Of a stretch of 56,904 nt of DNA, positions 54,516 to 56,904 are shown piece after piece. This DNA is from Anaerolineales bacterium UBA3499. Lineage in GTDB: Bacteria > Chloroflexota > Anaerolineae > Anaerolineales > UBA11657. The position numbers and the translations under genes are program-made. The notes under the pieces are model-generated. The model was given only the letters and a program-made list of their open reading frames with translations. It was not told the DNA's origin and did no database searches. Location: positions 1 to 56,904 of the forward strand of contig DFQC01000008.1 in assembly GCA_002377585.1 (NCBI GenBank). The letters run 5' to 3'. How positions within the stretch are numbered: the first letter of the stretch is position 1; each line of letters begins with the position of its first letter.

Positions 54516-55373
54516 TTATAAACCTAACATACCACCAATATTACAGTTAGGGTCAATAACGGGTCGTATTTCACCATTTACACATGACATCAGCTCTTGA
54601 CATCCAGGCCCATGACCCAACCATGAAGAATCACCATGCATGATCAGTGCGATGGTGACAGCACCTTCCAAGTACCGTCGACTAAAGCGATGATCAGAAT
54701 CTGCAACAGCAACAATATCTCCTAATTTTAGGTCTTCCAAGCCTAATTCCTTCAACTCGTCCCAGTCAGGAGTCATCATATCTTGATCAACAAAATCCGG
54801 AGCTAACTCATATCCGCTACCCATGATGTATGATGGAATTTCTGCAACAACTGGAACATCTAGAGTGCCATCTGAACCAACACTAATATCCCATCGCTTT
54901 AATAATTGTGGTCCTATTTTTTTTGTTACCACACCTTCATATCCGTTGATTGTCAAACCTCTACCCACTGTTTTTACAACAACCTTATCCATTCCAGTCA
55001 TGGACTGTAATATATCTTCGTCAAAATGTGCCATTAGACGTGCATGTTCACCGGTAATAGTACCTTTCTTGCCAACCGCGGGCCCATCAATCAGAACAAC
55101 CTCATTGCCTATACACCCATAGTAATGAAGTGCCTGATCGACTTCTATATCTGGATTTCTTATACTTACCGCCGGTTCAATATGATCTCCACCAGGCCTA
55201 AACGCATTGGATCCTATCCCAACATTGTATACTATGCCTCCCATACCAATAGGAACCACATTTTCTCCGTACTTAGTGGGTTTGTATACTCCTTTAGATA
55301 GCTCAGGATGCGCCACCTGAGCACTTATACCAACTTCTACTAAATCAGCAGCATTTGTTTGAATTGAGGTCAT
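54516..55373 (-). CDS. DUF4438 family protein, copy 1
   Basis: 285 residues, same family: MGGIVYNVGIGSNAF, DHIEPAVSIRNPDIEVDQALHYYGCIGNEV, GPAVGKKGTITGEHARLM, and the C-terminal HGDSSWLGHGPGCQELMS. Conserved features kept in both copies are the G-G-[IL]-[IV]-YNV motif, [EQ]P-[AG]-x-SIRN, and the GHGPG near the end, so the Ser-Arg-Asn and His-Gly residues are the best guesses for a functional site. Its own TATAAT lies 8 nt upstream of the ATG, with no ribosome-binding site, so it can be transcribed separately as a leaderless message. Confidence 0.82.
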   Translation of the reverse strand: MTSIQTNAADLVEVGISAQVAHPELSKGVYKPTKYGENVVPIGMGGIVYNVGIGSNAFRPGGDHIEPAVSIRNPDIEVDQALHYYGCIGNEVVLIDGPAVGKKGTITGEHARLMAHFDEDILQSMTGMDKVVVKTVGRGLTINGYEGVVTKKIGPQLLKRWDISVGSDGTLDVPVVAEIPSYIMGSGYELAPDFVDQDMMTPDWDELKELGLEDLKLGDIVAVADSDHRFSRRYLEGAVTIALIMHGDSSWLGHGPGCQELMSCVNGEIRPVIDPNCNIGGMLGL

Positions 55374-55381
55374 ATCAATAT

Positions 55382-55387
55382 ATTATA
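55382..55387 (-). promoter_or_regulatory. -10 box of a likely leaderless promoter (DUF4438 pair)
   Basis: TATAAT on the minus strand followed by 8 nt and the ATG at 55373. It sits in the 45-bp gap after the amidohydrolase gene, so it may be an internal promoter of the cluster. Confidence 0.5.
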
Positions 55388-55418
55388 CGACAGCCATTAC
55401 CCACACAGTATTTAGATA

Positions 55419-56876
55419 CTACGAAAAGATGTATTTCTGATAATCGACACCCTGCAAAGCTTTCTTACTTTCAAATTTAGCGTCTTCAATAACTTCATCT
55501 AAGTCTACATTAGTGTACTGCCCACCCTGAACTAGTATTTCTCCGTCGACAATAACAGTATCAACATCATTACCATTCGCATAAAACGATAGCATCCACG
55601 GAGCCGAATAACATGGTGTGAGATGTGGTTTCTGGAAATTGATGACCGTTATATCAGCCTGTTTACCCACTTCAATAGATCCAACCCTATCATCAATATT
55701 GAGTGCACGTGCTGCATCAATGGTCACCATACGCAATAATTTTGCTGGCAAGACAGTTTCTTGGCTTCCAGTACGATGCCATTCTGCCCAAGCCACACGT
55801 GATAACTCGCCAATGAGATCATAGGAGGTATATGGTGCCGAACCATCAGTAGAAACTGTAACCTGTGCTCCGGCTTGCAACAAATCCGAAACAGGACATA
55901 CACCATACCAGAGATTTTCATGTGTAAATGGCACCACAGCAATCCCCGTTGAACATTCACCAAGAATTTTGACCTCCTGTTCACGCAAACCATTGCAGTG
56001 AGCAAACAATGTAGGCCCTTTAAGAAGATCCTTTGTAACACCTTCACCAAATTCCTTCACAGCATAATCAACAGAGCCAACAAATGCATGAGAATGCAAA
56101 AGCACATTATGTTTATCAGCAATTTCACGTATCTGTTGTGCCTTTGCTATCATCTCTGGTATATCCTCACTATTATAAGAGTAAGGAAATTTGGGATGAG
56201 CTGCTTGTCTACTTAATAGATACGGATAATGTAATGAGACCTCTATGCGTCCATCGTTCGACTTGTGATAATCATGTATGATCTGTTCAGTATTATCCAA
56301 ACATTGTTCATAAGTAAACAATGACCGTGTAGCTTGTCCGTTCTCCCATAATGTACCTTCCCAAGGAATGGGAACATGACTGACAAATGGGTCTGGAGGA
56401 CCTACTCCCACTACTGTTTTACTACCTACATGAGCCACCGCCTCAATATTTTTCTGAGCGTAAATCACGTTATCAGTTCTGGCAGGAGTAGCCCCTATAA
56501 CACTATATCCTGTGGTGACACCAAATCTTATGCGCTCGATAGCTGCAAGCATTGATTCCATATACCACCACCGCGGACTTGAATTATGGAAATAGACTGG
56601 ATTGGTAGGCCAACCATGATCTGGATGATATAAACTCTTAATTAATCCATGTCCCGCATGCCCATAAGTATCAATCAGTCCCGGAAGAGCCATCATACCT
56701 CTTAGGTTGATTTCCTTATCGGCTTTGTACATGTCATTTATAGTAGCTGCTTCACCAACTTCAACAATCTTGTCATTGTTAATAGCGATACTTGCATCAT
56801 GAATAATACGATCTTCAGAATCCATGGTCATAACATCATCAACCGATACCATTAGGTCGCAAGTTTTTTTGCTCAT
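55419..56876 (-). CDS. Amidohydrolase (Atz/Trz, cytosine-deaminase-like) with altered first motif
   Basis: 485 residues of the amidohydrolase superfamily with the N-terminal beta domain (CDLMVSVDDVMTMDSEDRIIHDASIAI). Metal site: the usual D-x-H-x-H becomes GLIDTYGHAGHGL, so the first His is Tyr; the later His (LLHSHAFVG, LFAHCNGL) and Asp (VSTDGSAPY) are kept. AGAGGG precedes the ATG. Family members deaminate or hydrolyse ring nitrogen compounds (guanine, S-adenosylhomocysteine, triazines). It opens the leftward catabolic cluster, only 28 bp from the window edge. Confidence 0.85.
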   Translation of the reverse strand: MSKKTCDLMVSVDDVMTMDSEDRIIHDASIAINNDKIVEVGEAATINDMYKADKEINLRGMMALPGLIDTYGHAGHGLIKSLYHPDHGWPTNPVYFHNSSPRWWYMESMLAAIERIRFGVTTGYSVIGATPARTDNVIYAQKNIEAVAHVGSKTVVGVGPPDPFVSHVPIPWEGTLWENGQATRSLFTYEQCLDNTEQIIHDYHKSNDGRIEVSLHYPYLLSRQAAHPKFPYSYNSEDIPEMIAKAQQIREIADKHNVLLHSHAFVGSVDYAVKEFGEGVTKDLLKGPTLFAHCNGLREQEVKILGECSTGIAVVPFTHENLWYGVCPVSDLLQAGAQVTVSTDGSAPYTSYDLIGELSRVAWAEWHRTGSQETVLPAKLLRMVTIDAARALNIDDRVGSIEVGKQADITVINFQKPHLTPCYSAPWMLSFYANGNDVDTVIVDGEILVQGGQYTNVDLDEVIEDAKFESKKALQGVDYQKYIFS

Positions 56877-56904
56877 TGAAAGCCCTCTTAGCTTATAGTA
56901 CTTC

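Overview
The window is AT-rich DNA (roughly 40% G+C by eye) from a bacterium. The protein set suggests a marine Chloroflexota lineage of the Dehalococcoidia/SAR202 type: bacterial Elp3, LutABC, LemA with an M48 peptidase, several PTPS-related polytopic membrane proteins with C-terminal beta-sandwich extensions, and many Ldh2, Gfo/Idh, amidohydrolase and M24 enzymes. No rRNA or classical marker settles the taxonomy, so this is inference. One tRNA gene (Val, CAC) is present. I see no CRISPR array, insertion sequence, integrase, prophage or toxin-antitoxin genes.

Layout. 1-4970 (-): the start and most of a very large acidic FecR-type lipoprotein that continues past the left edge. 5259-7867 (+): an M20 metallopeptidase overlapping a PMT-type membrane glycosyltransferase. 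7879-16399 (-): two tandem FemAB-like aminoacyltransferases, an O-methyltransferase, two tandem PTPS-related membrane proteins and an SDR, probably a cell-surface glycan or lipid assembly region. 16633-19450 (+): lutABC for L-lactate oxidation. 19477-24100 (-): M48 peptidase, LemA and a large membrane protein. 24237-26714: tRNA-Val, then elp3 (-) and a Trm9-like methyltransferase (+) diverging from one 23-bp promoter, a predicted two-step tRNA wobble-uridine pathway (cm5U to mcm5U). 26992-32853 (-): a RodZ-like protein, ribosomal protein L9, PsuG and a third PTPS-related protein.

33098-44023 (+) is a sugar-uptake and amino-sugar region: nagA, a split mannitol-type PTS (EIIC, EIIB, EIIA) with an HPr-EI fusion, two small unknown proteins, a histidine phosphatase, a Gfo/Idh dehydrogenase, a ROK kinase, NanE and a PfkB kinase. 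No mannitol-1-phosphate dehydrogenase is present, and a short sequence (CAAATTGCA) is shared by the nagA and PTS upstream regions. An AGXT-family aminotransferase follows and ends in a bidirectional hairpin terminator.

45304-56876 (-) is a ten-gene catabolic cluster: an amidohydrolase, two DUF4438 proteins, two AstE/aspartoacylase-family proteins, a Gfo/Idh, an allantoinase-like enzyme, a DegT aminotransferase, an Ldh2 dehydrogenase and a metal-ligand-poor M24 protein. Its substrate is unknown; it includes enzyme families of ureide and of ectoine breakdown.

Several genes lack a Shine-Dalgarno sequence and have a TATAAT-like -10 box 6-8 nt before the start codon, so leaderless transcription appears to be common here.
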